From: Micromonospora luteifusca
GTDB taxonomy: Bacteria; Actinomycetota; Actinomycetes; Mycobacteriales; Micromonosporaceae
Direction of reading: 5' to 3'
Assembly: GCF_016907275.1 (NCBI RefSeq)
Contig: NZ_JAFBBP010000001.1
Span: 4,516,001 to 4,580,000, forward strand
DNA: 64,000 bases
Every line of letters begins with the position of its first letter. The stretch's first letter is position 1. The notes below the pieces were generated by a model. It was not told the origin of the DNA. It saw nothing but the letters and a program-made list of their open reading frames with translations, and made no database searches. Positions 52,253-62,955 of the stretch are shown in pieces. The translations under genes were made by a program, and so were the position numbers.

Positions 52253-53954
52253 CGGAGAGTCGGCGGTGCATCACCTGGCGTAGGTGACCGTCACTCGTCG
52301 TGCCCTCGATGGTCACCTCGGCCGCCCGACCCCGATGGGTCAGCGTGGCGACGGCGTTGCCGAAGTAGGGGCCGGCCAGCTTGTGCCAGCGCACCTTGGG
52401 GCGGCGGACACCCGCCGAGCGGGCCAGCGCCCGGGTGGCCCCCGCCGGGCCGGACGACCAGCCCAACCGCATCAGCGGACGGATGCCGGCCGGCACCTGG
52501 TTGTGGATCGGCGAGCAGGTGAGCTGATGCACCGGAGTGACCACCGCCGGGTCGAGGAACCGGGCCCGAGCCACGTACGAGTGGTGCACATCTCCGGAGA
52601 GCACACTGATCGACGCCGGCGGGGCGTACGCCGGACCGGCGCCGACCCGCGCACCGGACTGCTTCGGGGTGCCGGTGCCGATGCGGGCGAAAGTCTCCGC
52701 GAGCGCATCGAAGGAACGCCGGAACGCGGCCCAGTGCTCCAGGTCCAGTGCGCGGCGCAGCTTCTCCGCCCCCTGCGCCACCCAGGGGCGACGCGAATCG
52801 GCCAGCTTCTCGTTCCACGCCTCGATGTGATGGATGCCCTGCGGGAGCAGCCAGGGCAGCGAAGCGCCGACCACCAGGTGGTCGTAGACGCCGTGCGCCT
52901 GGTCGAGGAACCAGGACCACTCGCCGGGCGGCAGCATGGCCCGACTGCCCGCATCGAGCACCCGGCTGCACCGGTTGTCCAGCATGACCAACCGGGTCCG
53001 GCCCAGGTCCAGGGCGTAGCTCCACTGGTACTGCACCGCGCGCCAGCGTTCGGTGTCGTGCGCCAGGTCGGACTCCTGGTCGACCCGGTGCCCGAACTCA
53101 CGCAGCACGCCGGTGGCGTCCTCGGCGGCGGCGACCTTGGCGAAGACCGGATCGGCGGCGATCTCGTCGGGGGCGAGATTGCCCAGGTGCTGGTAGACCC
53201 AGTACGACGCGAGCCCACTGCCGATCCGCTCCGGCCACCACGGCTGTTCGCGCACCTCCGCGCGCCACGCCGCCGAGGTGTTCCAGTCGTCGATGATCTC
53301 GTGGTCGTCGAAGATCATCACGCTCGGCACGGTGGAGAGCAGCCAGCGGATCTCCGGATCACGCCAGGACTCCAGGTAGAGCTTGGTGTACTCGTCGAAG
53401 CTCACCACCTGGTCGGCCGGGGCGCCCTTTGGACGCCGGCGACGCCGACGCAGCAACCGGCGCACCGTCGGCGAGGTGACATCGGCGTAGACCTGGTCAC
53501 CGAGCAGCACCAGCAGGTCAGGAAGCGGGTTCGATTCCGGGTCGGCCATCAACCGCCGGGCGTACGCGTCCAGGGCGTCCGGCGGCAGCTTGCGGGTGGT
53601 GGCGTGCTGGGTGGTCTCCCGACACGAGCCGAAGATCAGGCTGACCGGCTGGTCCCGATCGTCGGCGGCCCGGGTGCGGATCACGCTCGGCGGGAAACCG
53701 CTGCTCGGTACCGGCCAGACCAGCTCGTCGTCGACCAGGACCTCGTAGGTGGTCTCGCTGTCCGGGGTGAGCCCCTCCACCACCACAAGGGCGTAGTGGT
53801 GGTCGTACGCCGAGAAGGTGGGCGCGGTGCCGGTGGCGCCGCCTGCGGTGCGGACGGTGACCACGGCGGGCGCCGCCGTCTCCACCCAGACGGTGGCCCG
53901 GGTGTCCACCACTCGCCGCAGGAGTGGGCCGATGAGGAGGTGAGCGGCGGGCAT
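52227..53954 (-). CDS. PhoD-like (alkaline phosphatase D) family phosphoesterase
   Basis: A 575-residue protein with the PhoD/calcineurin-like fold. The N-terminal fibronectin-like domain is HLLIGPLLRRVVDTRATVWVETAA; the metallophosphatase core shows FGSCRET, LLVLLGDQVYAD, IFDDHEIIDDWN and SVLSGDVHHSYV, which bind the Ca2+/Fe metal cluster. No signal peptide (PhoD usually has a Tat signal), so this form appears cytosolic. Substrate likely phosphate esters. ATG at 53954. The region upstream to ftsY is filled by a 33-bp tandem repeat. Confidence 0.85.
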   Translation of the reverse strand: MPAAHLLIGPLLRRVVDTRATVWVETAAPAVVTVRTAGGATGTAPTFSAYDHHYALVVVEGLTPDSETTYEVLVDDELVWPVPSSGFPPSVIRTRAADDRDQPVSLIFGSCRETTQHATTRKLPPDALDAYARRLMADPESNPLPDLLVLLGDQVYADVTSPTVRRLLRRRRRRPKGAPADQVVSFDEYTKLYLESWRDPEIRWLLSTVPSVMIFDDHEIIDDWNTSAAWRAEVREQPWWPERIGSGLASYWVYQHLGNLAPDEIAADPVFAKVAAAEDATGVLREFGHRVDQESDLAHDTERWRAVQYQWSYALDLGRTRLVMLDNRCSRVLDAGSRAMLPPGEWSWFLDQAHGVYDHLVVGASLPWLLPQGIHHIEAWNEKLADSRRPWVAQGAEKLRRALDLEHWAAFRRSFDALAETFARIGTGTPKQSGARVGAGPAYAPPASISVLSGDVHHSYVARARFLDPAVVTPVHQLTCSPIHNQVPAGIRPLMRLGWSSGPAGATRALARSAGVRRPKVRWHKLAGPYFGNAVATLTHRGRAAEVTIEGTTSDGHLRQVMHRRLSGADRPTSP

Positions 53955-53987
53955 GCGGCCGAGCCTACCGCCGGTTCCGGTGCCGCC

Positions 53988-54073
53988 CGGGGTGCGGTGG
54001 CTGAAGCTCCGGGCACGGCTCGGGGTGCGGTGGCTGGGACTCCGGGCACGGCTCGGGGTGCGGTGGCTGGGAC
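53988..54073. repeat. 33-bp tandem repeat, about 2.6 copies, between PhoD-like gene and ftsY
   Basis: Units start CGGGGTGCGGTGGCTG at 53988, 54021 and 54054 (last one partial). Copies 1 and 2 differ at about 3 of 33 bases. They occupy most of the 149-base divergent gap, so they lie in the promoter region of both genes. 33 bp is close to three helical turns. Confidence 0.85.
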
Positions 54074-54103
54074 GCCGCCGCCGGCATCTGACAGGATTCC
54101 GGC

Positions 54104-55285
54104 ATGGCCGAATATCTCGTCCTCGTTCTGGTCCTGCTCGGTGTGCTGATCGCCGGCACAGTCGGGCTGGTCGTGCCGCGTCTGCGGCGGCGGCCTGAGC
54201 CCCCGCTGCCGCGCACCGAGGTCGACACCAGAGCCGAGGAAGATCTCGCCGGCCCGCCGGTCGAGGCACCGGAGTCCGATCTGTCCACCGGTGTCCTGGT
54301 CGAGCCGCCACCGGTGATCGAGGTACCCGTTGAGGTGCCCGAGCCGACCGCCGGGCGGCTGGTCCGGCTCCGCTCACGACTGTCCCGCTCGCAGAACGTC
54401 TTCGGCAAGGGCCTGCTCGGCCTGCTCGCCCGCGACCACCTCGACGAGGACGTCTGGGAGGAGATCGAGGACAGTCTGATCACCGCCGACGTCGGCGTCG
54501 ACTCCACCCGCGACATCGTCGACCGGCTCCGCGAGCGCACCAAGGTGCTCGGCACCCGCTCGGCCTCCGAACTGCGGGCACTGCTCGCCGCCGAACTGGT
54601 CAACGCGCTCGACCCGAGCCTGGACCGGTCGTTGCGGACCGCCCCGAAGGACGGCGTGCCGGCCGTGGTCCTGGTCGTCGGCGTCAACGGCGCCGGCAAG
54701 ACCACCACCTGCGGCAAGATCGCCCGGGTGCTGGTGGCCGACGGCCGCAGCGTGCTGCTCGGCGCCGCGGACACCTTCCGGGCCGCCGCCGCCGACCAGC
54801 TGGAGACCTGGGGCTCGCGCGTCGGCGCGGAGACCGTCCGTGGCCCCGAGGCTGCCGACCCCGCCAGCGTCGCCTTCGACGCCGTCAAGCGCGGCATCGA
54901 CACCGGCGTGGACACCGTGCTCATCGACACCGCCGGCCGCCTGCAGAACAAGGTCGGCCTGATGGACGAGCTGGGCAAGGTCAAGCGTGTGGTGGAGAAG
55001 CAGGGCCCGATCGACGAGACACTGCTCATCCTGGACGCCACCACCGGGCAGAACGGCCTGGAACAGGCCAGGGTCTTCACCGACGTGGTCAACGTGACAG
55101 GCGTGGTGCTGACCAAGCTCGACGGCACCGCCAAGGGCGGCATCGTGATCGCCGTCCAGCGCAAGCTCGGCATCCCCGTGAAGCTGGTCGGCCTCGGCGA
55201 AGGCAAGGACGACCTGGCCCCGTTCGACCCGGCGCAGTTCGTCGACGCGTTACTGGGGACCGAGGCCACCGGACGGGACGCGTAG
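54104..55285 (+). CDS. ftsY: Signal recognition particle receptor FtsY
   Basis: A 393-residue SRP receptor. An N-terminal membrane helix (LVLVLVLLGVLIAGTVGLVVP) leads an acidic linker, then the NG domain: LGLLARDHLDEDVWEEIEDSLITADVGVD (N), VVGVNGAGKTTTCGKIARVL (G1, near 193), DTFRAAAADQLETWG (G2), DTAGRLQNK (G3), TKLDGTAKGG (G4). It docks ribosome-SRP complexes at the membrane with Ffh, encoded at the end of this window. ATG at 54104. Confidence 0.96.
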   Translation: MAEYLVLVLVLLGVLIAGTVGLVVPRLRRRPEPPLPRTEVDTRAEEDLAGPPVEAPESDLSTGVLVEPPPVIEVPVEVPEPTAGRLVRLRSRLSRSQNVFGKGLLGLLARDHLDEDVWEEIEDSLITADVGVDSTRDIVDRLRERTKVLGTRSASELRALLAAELVNALDPSLDRSLRTAPKDGVPAVVLVVGVNGAGKTTTCGKIARVLVADGRSVLLGAADTFRAAAADQLETWGSRVGAETVRGPEAADPASVAFDAVKRGIDTGVDTVLIDTAGRLQNKVGLMDELGKVKRVVEKQGPIDETLLILDATTGQNGLEQARVFTDVVNVTGVVLTKLDGTAKGGIVIAVQRKLGIPVKLVGLGEGKDDLAPFDPAQFVDALLGTEATGRDA

Positions 55286-55291
55286 TCTCGG

Positions 55292-56155
55292 GTGACCAGT
55301 GACAACCGCGCCTACGCGGGCTGGCGCGAGCCCGGCCACCCCTCGCAGCGCCTCGGGAGACCGTACGTGACTTCGCAGGAGATCCCGCTGCACGGCGGTA
55401 ACGTGAGCACCGTCGTCCGCGTCGGCGACACGGTCCGCCGCAACGCCGGACCGTGGACACCCTCCGTGCACGCCCTGCTGCGGCACCTGGAGTACGTCGG
55501 CTTCACCGGCGCCCCACGAGCGCTCGGCATGGACGAACGCAACCGTGAGGTCCTGTCGTACCTGGAGGGGGAGTGCGGAGAATATCCGCTCGCCCCGCAC
55601 TGGGTGACCGACGAGGCGTTGGTCACCGTCGCCACCATGCTGCGGATGTTCCACGACGCGCAGTACGGCTTCGCCCCGCAGCCGGGGGCGGTCTGGCGCT
55701 CCTTCGGGCCCCCACCACCGGACACCGAGGTGATCTGCCACCACGACGCCGCGCCGCACAACGTGATCTGGCGACCGGACGGCACCCTCGGGCTGATCGA
55801 CTTCGACCTCGCCTCACCCGGAGCACGGATCTACGACGTGGCGTACGCGGCCTGGACCTGGGTGCCGATCTTCGCGGACCGGGACTCGATCACGCTGGGC
55901 TGGAAGCACCCGGACCGGCCGCGCCGGCTACGGCTCTTCGCCGACGCGTACGGGCTGATCCCTCGGGACCGGCACCGGCTGATCCGGACCATCCGCAAGA
56001 GGATCGTGGACCACGTCGAGGGGATCCGCCGAATGGCCGCCGCCGGAGAGCCGGCGTTCGTCCGGATCGTGCACAAGGGCCACCTGCGCCGGCCCATGCG
56101 CGATCTGCGGCTGCTCGACTACGAGCGGCACGCCCTGGAGAACGCCCTCCGCTGA
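55292..56155 (+). CDS. Aminoglycoside/choline-kinase-like phosphotransferase
   Basis: About 287 residues (GTG 55292). The APH fold shows the catalytic CHHDAAPHNVIWRPDGTLGLIDFDLAS, with HHDAAPHN (general base Asp, Asn) and IDFD (metal Asp). N-terminal lobe: STVVRVGDTVRRNAGPWTPSVHALLRHLEYVGF. Such proteins phosphorylate small alcohols or antibiotics; no resistance claim is justified. It begins a few bases after the ftsY stop and may be co-transcribed. GTG at 55367 is an alternative start. Confidence 0.85.
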   Translation: MTSDNRAYAGWREPGHPSQRLGRPYVTSQEIPLHGGNVSTVVRVGDTVRRNAGPWTPSVHALLRHLEYVGFTGAPRALGMDERNREVLSYLEGECGEYPLAPHWVTDEALVTVATMLRMFHDAQYGFAPQPGAVWRSFGPPPPDTEVICHHDAAPHNVIWRPDGTLGLIDFDLASPGARIYDVAYAAWTWVPIFADRDSITLGWKHPDRPRRLRLFADAYGLIPRDRHRLIRTIRKRIVDHVEGIRRMAAAGEPAFVRIVHKGHLRRPMRDLRLLDYERHALENALR

Positions 56156-56281
56156 GCGCCGACCGGTCGATGCTCGGCCCGTCCCGTCAAGCGGACCGGT
56201 CAATGGGTGCGGCCGGTCAGCCATCGACGTCCGCCGTCCGGGCGATCCACCACCGTCCATGCCGCTGAGTGTGCGAAGTTC

Positions 56282-56318
56282 GTGACACGTACGAAACAAC
56301 CTGTCACGAGACGGAAAC
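56282..56318 (+). promoter_or_regulatory. GlnR-binding box upstream of amt
   Basis: GTGAC-n6-GAAAC-n5-GTCAC-n6-GAAAC at 56282-56318, 114 bases before the amt start. It matches the actinobacterial GlnR consensus (two GTnAC/GAAAC units); the middle spacer is one base short. GlnR activates amtB-glnK-glnD under nitrogen limitation in Streptomyces. Confidence 0.75.
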
Positions 56319-56431
56319 CCGCACGGGACCTCGGGTGAAACAGCCGGCCGCGAAGCTTCCGCCCAACCGGCCTACGGGCGACGCTGCCCCGGAAAGCCGC
56401 GAAGGAGGACTTCACCCTTTAGGAGGCCAGC

Positions 56432-58223
<1,792 letters not shown>

Positions 58224-58240
58224 CCAGGACCACGACTGAC

Positions 58241-60571
58241 ATGACCTCGTTGATCAAGAAGAACGCGTCAGAAAACGCCGACGACGGTGACGCGAACCTC
58301 TTGATCAACGAGGTCGTCGGCGTTCCCGGGGGGATCGGCGAGGCGGCTCGGCTGGCACGATCGGCGGCCTACGACTCCTTCCTGCGCGGGTTGCTGGCTG
58401 GGCGGGACGGCGTGGCACTGCTCGCCGTCGGGGGGTTGGGCCGGCGGCAGTGTGCTCCGTACAGCGATCTCGACCTGGTTCTGCTGCACGCGGGCGTGCC
58501 GGGCACGGACGAGCTGGCCGCCTCGATCTGGTATCCGATCTGGGACGCGGGCCTGCGACTCGACCATTCGGTACGTACCGTCGCCGAGGCTCTCTCGGTC
58601 GCCCAGGACGACGTCAAGGTCGCCCTCGGGCTGCTCGACGCCCGGCTGATCGTGGGCGACCAGGCGCTGGCCGACGCGTTGATCCGCACCGCCGCCGATC
58701 ATTGGCGGCGCACCGCCGTACGTCACCTGCCCGGCCTGCGGGAGGTCACCGCCGCCCGCTGGCAGGCCCACGGTGAGCTGGCGTTCCTGCTGGAGGGCGA
58801 CCTCAAGGAGGCCGCCGGTGGCCTGCGCGACGTGGGTCTGCTGCGGGCGGTCTCCGCCGCCGGCATCACTGACGCGCTGCGCCCGGCCGTGCGCGCCGCC
58901 CACCTGCGCCTGCTGGACACCCGCGACGCCCTGCACCAGCAGGTCGGCCGACGGGTCGACCGGTTGGTCGCCCAGGAACGCGACGGAGTGGCCGCCCTGC
59001 TCGGGCTACGACAACTCCAGCCCGGCACATCCGACGCCGCGCGGCACCCCGGAGCCGTCGTCGAGGACGGCGACGCCCTCCTGCGGCGGGTCGCCGGTGA
59101 CGCCCGCACGGTCAGCCACGCTCTGGATGATGCGTTCCGTGCCGCCGAGCGGCTGCGCTCCGGCCGGTCCCGAGGCGGCAACGGTCGCCCCGTGCGCCGC
59201 CCGGTGGCCCGCGACGTGGTCGAGCACGACGGCGAGCTGGTGCTGGCCCGGACGGCGATCGGGGCACGCCCCGACCCGAGCCTCTCGCTGCGGGTGGCCG
59301 CCGCCGCGGCCACGACCCGCCTCCCGATCGCCCGGGCCACCTGCGAGTGGCTGGCGGCCTACTGCCCGCCCCTGCCCGCGCCCTGGCCGGCTGAGGCCCG
59401 GGCCGCGCTGACCACCCTGCTCGGCGCCGGTCCCGGCCTGGTGCCCGCCTGGGAGACCTGCGACCGGTACGGGCTGGTCGACGGCTGGCTGCCCGAGTGG
59501 ACCCGGCTGCGCAGCCTGCCCCAGCACAACCCGGTGCACCGCTACACCCTCGATCGGCACCTGGTGCAGGCCGCTCACGAGGCTAGCCGGCACGCCCGCG
59601 AGGTGGAACGCCCCGACCTGCTGCTCCTCGGTGCCCTCCTGCACGACATCGGCAAGGGCCTCACGGGCGATCACAGCACCGTCGGTGTGCCACTGGCCCA
59701 GGCGGTGGCGACCCGGATCGGTCTGCCACCCGGCGAAGTCGCGCTGATCGGCACGCTGGTCCGGTTGCACCTGCTGCTGCCCGACGTGGCCACCCGCCGG
59801 GACCTGGCCGACCCGGTCACCATCGCCTCGGTGGCCGAGGCGGTCGGGGACACCGGCACCCTCGACCTGCTGCACGCGCTGGTCCGTGCCGACGCGGCGG
59901 CGACCGGACCGGCGGCCTGGTCGGACTGGAAGGGTCGGCTCGTCGCCGAGCTGGTCGCCCGGGTCCGCACCGCGCTGGACACCGGCATGCTGCCCGAGCC
60001 TCCGGCTCCGGATCCGGCGCTGCTGGCCGGGCCACTGCCAGTCGTCCACCTGACCGGGGACCGGGTGTCGGTCGCCGCGGCCGACCGCCGAGGCCTGCTC
60101 GCCACGGTTGCCGGCTGCCTGGCCCTGCACCGGCTGGAAGTGATCTCCGCGGATGCGTCCGTGGTCGACGGCCGCGCCCTGGTCGAGTGCCGGGTGCAAC
60201 CCCGCTACGGCCTGCCGCCGGATCCGGTGTCGCTCCGTGCCGATCTGCGCCGGGCGGTCGGCGGTGACGTGTCGGTCACCCAGCGCCTGCGCGGCCGTGC
60301 GCTCGCCGCCCGCGGCGGCGGAGCTGCTCCCCGGGTCGTTTGGCACCGCGAGGCGGCCACCGACGCGGTGCTGCTGGAGTTGCGCGCGGCCGACGCCGCC
60401 GGATTGCTCTACCGGGTCACCTGCGCGCTCGACGACGCGGGCGCCCTGGTCCGGGCGGCCCGCATCTCCACTCTCGGCGCGGACGTGGTGGACGCCTTTT
60501 ACCTGGTCGGCGGCTGGCCGGACGACGACGTCCGAGCACGCCTGGAGGCCGCGGTCCTCGCCGCCGTCTGA
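58241..60571 (+). CDS. glnD: [Protein-PII] uridylyl/adenylyltransferase
   Basis: A 776-residue GlnD. The nucleotidyltransferase domain (about 40-190) has AVGGLGRRQCAPYSDLDLVLLH with the DxD metal motif. The HD domain (about 430-560) has LLGALLHDIGKGLTGDHS. Two C-terminal ACT domains (about 600-775) include VHLTGDRVSVAAADRRGLLATVAG and AVLLELRAADAAGLLYRVT. In actinobacteria it adenylylates PII in response to nitrogen status. ATG at 58241. Last gene of the nitrogen operon; an inverted-repeat element follows. Confidence 0.95.
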   Translation: MTSLIKKNASENADDGDANLLINEVVGVPGGIGEAARLARSAAYDSFLRGLLAGRDGVALLAVGGLGRRQCAPYSDLDLVLLHAGVPGTDELAASIWYPIWDAGLRLDHSVRTVAEALSVAQDDVKVALGLLDARLIVGDQALADALIRTAADHWRRTAVRHLPGLREVTAARWQAHGELAFLLEGDLKEAAGGLRDVGLLRAVSAAGITDALRPAVRAAHLRLLDTRDALHQQVGRRVDRLVAQERDGVAALLGLRQLQPGTSDAARHPGAVVEDGDALLRRVAGDARTVSHALDDAFRAAERLRSGRSRGGNGRPVRRPVARDVVEHDGELVLARTAIGARPDPSLSLRVAAAAATTRLPIARATCEWLAAYCPPLPAPWPAEARAALTTLLGAGPGLVPAWETCDRYGLVDGWLPEWTRLRSLPQHNPVHRYTLDRHLVQAAHEASRHAREVERPDLLLLGALLHDIGKGLTGDHSTVGVPLAQAVATRIGLPPGEVALIGTLVRLHLLLPDVATRRDLADPVTIASVAEAVGDTGTLDLLHALVRADAAATGPAAWSDWKGRLVAELVARVRTALDTGMLPEPPAPDPALLAGPLPVVHLTGDRVSVAAADRRGLLATVAGCLALHRLEVISADASVVDGRALVECRVQPRYGLPPDPVSLRADLRRAVGGDVSVTQRLRGRALAARGGGAAPRVVWHREAATDAVLLELRAADAAGLLYRVTCALDDAGALVRAARISTLGADVVDAFYLVGGWPDDDVRARLEAAVLAAV

Positions 60572-60996
60572 CCCACGGCCGCTGTTGGACGGCCTTGTGC
60601 GGTCTGCGGTGGCTGGGCCTGAGTCTCCGGAACGCGCCCGGCGCGAGCCAGCTATCCGCTGTGAGCGGTATGACTCTGAGGCATATTTATACCTGTGTGT
60701 CATACCGCTCACGGGGGTGTCCGCCACCGACCGCCCCACTCCGGAGCCCGCTGACCCGCCTCCCTGGCGGGGTGACCGCCGACCCGCCCGAAAGTGGAGG
60801 CCAGGCCACGAGCAGGAGAGGCGTGGAGGGAAGGGCCGCGACCGGGAGCATGGCCCGGATGCGCGGCCGGGGATGCGCGGCCGGGGCGTGACCGGGAGCA
60901 TGGCCGGAGCGTGTGGCTGGGGGCAGCGGGTACGTCCGGGAGCGTAGGTGCGATCCCGCTCGTGGACGCACGACGAGGCCGGTCTGCGCGGGCAGA
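60572..60996. other. 425-base intergenic region between glnD and the histidine kinase
   Basis: Holds the hairpin element copy 2 (60661-60712) and, further on, short tandem repeats such as GACCGGGAGCATGGCC (60840 and 60890) and GGATGCGCGGCCGG twice (about 60857-60885). No coding sequence with normal features was found. Confidence 0.5.
60661..60712. repeat. Hairpin element, copy 2 (14-bp perfect arms, GGCATATTTATACC core)
   Basis: GTGAGCGGTATGAC at 60661-60674 is the exact complement of GTCATACCGCTCAC at 60699-60712. The enclosed 24-base loop contains GGCATATTTATACC. The 36-nt centre matches copy 1 (33503-33538) except at five positions, whereas the outer 8 bases of each arm are unrelated to copy 1 yet still pair. 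It lies 90 bases after glnD. Confidence 0.75.
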
Positions 60997-62178
60997 ATGA
61001 CGGCCATGTGGAGCGGGGGCCAGCGGGGATGGCGGTGGGCAGCGGCGGACGCCGCGTTTGCCCTGGCGCTGCTCGTGATCGGGCTACTCGGCACCGACCT
61101 GGCCGGCGACGACCAACCGGGATCGAGGCCGGTGGACGCCACCTGTCGGGTGCTGATCGTGGTCGCCGCGCTGGCCCTGATGGCGCGGCACCGGGCGCCG
61201 GCGGCCGTCCTCGTCGTGGTCAGCGTGGCCACCACGATCTACCTGGTGATCGGCTACCCGTACGGGCCGATACTGCTGACGCTCCTGGTGGCGGTGTACA
61301 CCGTCGCGACACGATTGCCGGTGCGCCCGGCGGCACTCGCCACCGGTGGCGCATTTGTTCTGCTCCTCACGCACGTCTTCGTCTCCCTCGGCCCAGTCTC
61401 CGGTTGGACGGCGGTGCTGCCCACGTCGGCCTGGGTGGTCGTACCGTTCGCGGTGGGGGTGGTGGTGCGGGTCAACCGCGAGACGGCCGCGCGCAGCCGG
61501 GCCGAGGAAGCCCGTAGCCGCGCCGAGCAGGCTCGGCGGCAGACCGACGAGGAACGGTTGCGTATCGCGCAGGAGGTGCACGACGTGGTGGGGCACGGGC
61601 TCGCCGCGATCAGCATGCAGGCGGAGATCGCCCTGCATCTGTTGCCGAAACGACCCGAGCAGGCGGAAACCGCACTCACCGCGATCAGCCGGACCAGTCG
61701 GGAGGCGTTGGACGAACTCCGAGTCACCTTGGGCGCGGTACGGCAGGGCGCCGAGCGTGGTCCAGTGCCCGGCCTGGCCCGGCTCGCGGCGTTGCGCGAC
61801 CGGCTCGCCGGGGCCGGTCTCGCCGTCGAGCTGAGTGTGGTCGGCGACCCTCGCGAGTTGCCGGCCGCGGTAGACCTGGCCGCGTACCGGGTGGTGCAGG
61901 AGGCGTTGACGAACGTGCTGCGTCACGCTGGGGTTTCCGACGCGGAGGTGACCGTCGACTACCGGGCCGACGAGCTGACCGTGGAGGTCACGGACCGGGG
62001 CACCGGCGCAGCCGGCGATGGGACCGGTCCGGCCGCCGACGGTGACGGTGTCGGCGGGCACGGTCTGGCGGGGATGCGGGAGCGGGTTGCGGCGCTGGGC
62101 GGGCGGTTGACCGCCGGGCCGCGTACCGGAGGTGGGTTCCGGGTCCACGCCCGGCTGCCGCTGGAGTCGACCCCGTGA
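60997..62178 (+). CDS. Two-component sensor histidine kinase (HisKA_3/NarL type)
   Basis: About 393 residues. Four to five membrane helices occupy residues 14-155 (ADAAFALALLVIGLLG … VVVPFAVGVVVRVN). A coiled linker follows, then the HisKA_3 dimerisation helix with RIAQEVHDVVGHGLAAISMQAEIALH (phospho-His in EVHD). The HATPase_c domain has VVQEALTNVLRHA (N box), DRGTGAAGDG (G box) and GHGLAGMRERVAALGG. Cytoplasmic-facing kinase; signal unknown. It overlaps its response regulator by GTGA. Confidence 0.93.
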   Translation: MTAMWSGGQRGWRWAAADAAFALALLVIGLLGTDLAGDDQPGSRPVDATCRVLIVVAALALMARHRAPAAVLVVVSVATTIYLVIGYPYGPILLTLLVAVYTVATRLPVRPAALATGGAFVLLLTHVFVSLGPVSGWTAVLPTSAWVVVPFAVGVVVRVNRETAARSRAEEARSRAEQARRQTDEERLRIAQEVHDVVGHGLAAISMQAEIALHLLPKRPEQAETALTAISRTSREALDELRVTLGAVRQGAERGPVPGLARLAALRDRLAGAGLAVELSVVGDPRELPAAVDLAAYRVVQEALTNVLRHAGVSDAEVTVDYRADELTVEVTDRGTGAAGDGTGPAADGDGVGGHGLAGMRERVAALGGRLTAGPRTGGGFRVHARLPLESTP

Positions 62179-62831
62179 TCCGGGTGCTCATCGCCGACGA
62201 CCAGGACCTGGTCCGGCTCGGTCTGCGCGCGCTGGTCGAGAGCGAGGACGACCTGGCGCTGGCCGGCGAGGCGGCCGACGGGCTGCGGGCGGTCGAGCTG
62301 GCGCGTCGGGAACGGCCGGACGTGGTGCTGATGGACATCCGAATGCCCGGCATCGACGGCATCGAGGCGACCCGGCGGATCGTCGCCGACCCCGACCTGA
62401 CCGGTACGCGGGTGGTGGTGCTGACCACCTTCGAGCTGGACGAGTACGTCTTCGACGCGCTGCGGCACGGTGCGAGCGGGTTCCTCACCAAGGACACCCG
62501 ACCGGCTGAGCTGCTACGCGCGATCCGGTTGGTCGCCGAGGGGGAGGCGCTGCTGTCACCGTCGGTGACCCGACGGGTGGTGCGCGAGTTCGCCACCCGG
62601 CCGTCCCGGGTGCTTCGTCCGCACCCCCGGTTGGACGCGCTCACCGACCGGGAGCGCCAGGTCGTCGGCCTGGTCGGTGAGGGCCTGAACAACGAGGAGA
62701 TCGCCGTACGGCTGGTGGTCAGCCCGGCGACCGCGCGGACCCACGTCAGCCGGGCGATGGGCAAGCTGGGAGCCCGGGACCGGGCCCAGCTCGTCGTCTT
62801 CGCGTACCAGTCGGGGTTGGTGTCGGAGTGA
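62175..62831 (+). CDS. LuxR/NarL-family response regulator
   Basis: A 218-residue regulator. The receiver domain has the acidic pocket IADDQ and phospho-acceptor Asp54 in VVLMDIRMPG, then VLTTFELDEYVFDALRHGASGFLTKD with the conserved Lys. A linker and GerE-type DNA-binding domain follow: LDALTDRERQVVGLVGEGLNNEEIAVRLVVSPATARTHVSRAMGKLGARDRAQLVVFA. The GTG at 62175 overlaps the kinase stop, so the pair is coupled. Target promoters unknown. Confidence 0.95.
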   Translation: MIRVLIADDQDLVRLGLRALVESEDDLALAGEAADGLRAVELARRERPDVVLMDIRMPGIDGIEATRRIVADPDLTGTRVVVLTTFELDEYVFDALRHGASGFLTKDTRPAELLRAIRLVAEGEALLSPSVTRRVVREFATRPSRVLRPHPRLDALTDRERQVVGLVGEGLNNEEIAVRLVVSPATARTHVSRAMGKLGARDRAQLVVFAYQSGLVSE

Positions 62832-62955
62832 CGGCCCCGGCGGGCCGGGCCGGGCGACAGCGGCCCCGCGGCGGGGCGGCTACCCTAGCGGTGGTCGGAC
62901 TCCGCAGTGCCGGCCGCGTTGTGCCCGCCGGAACACTGACAAACGGGATGTTCGC

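Noticed and set aside
55292..56155. Antibiotic resistance gene
   Set aside because: The APH fold includes many housekeeping kinases; nothing in the sequence or context shows aminoglycoside specificity.
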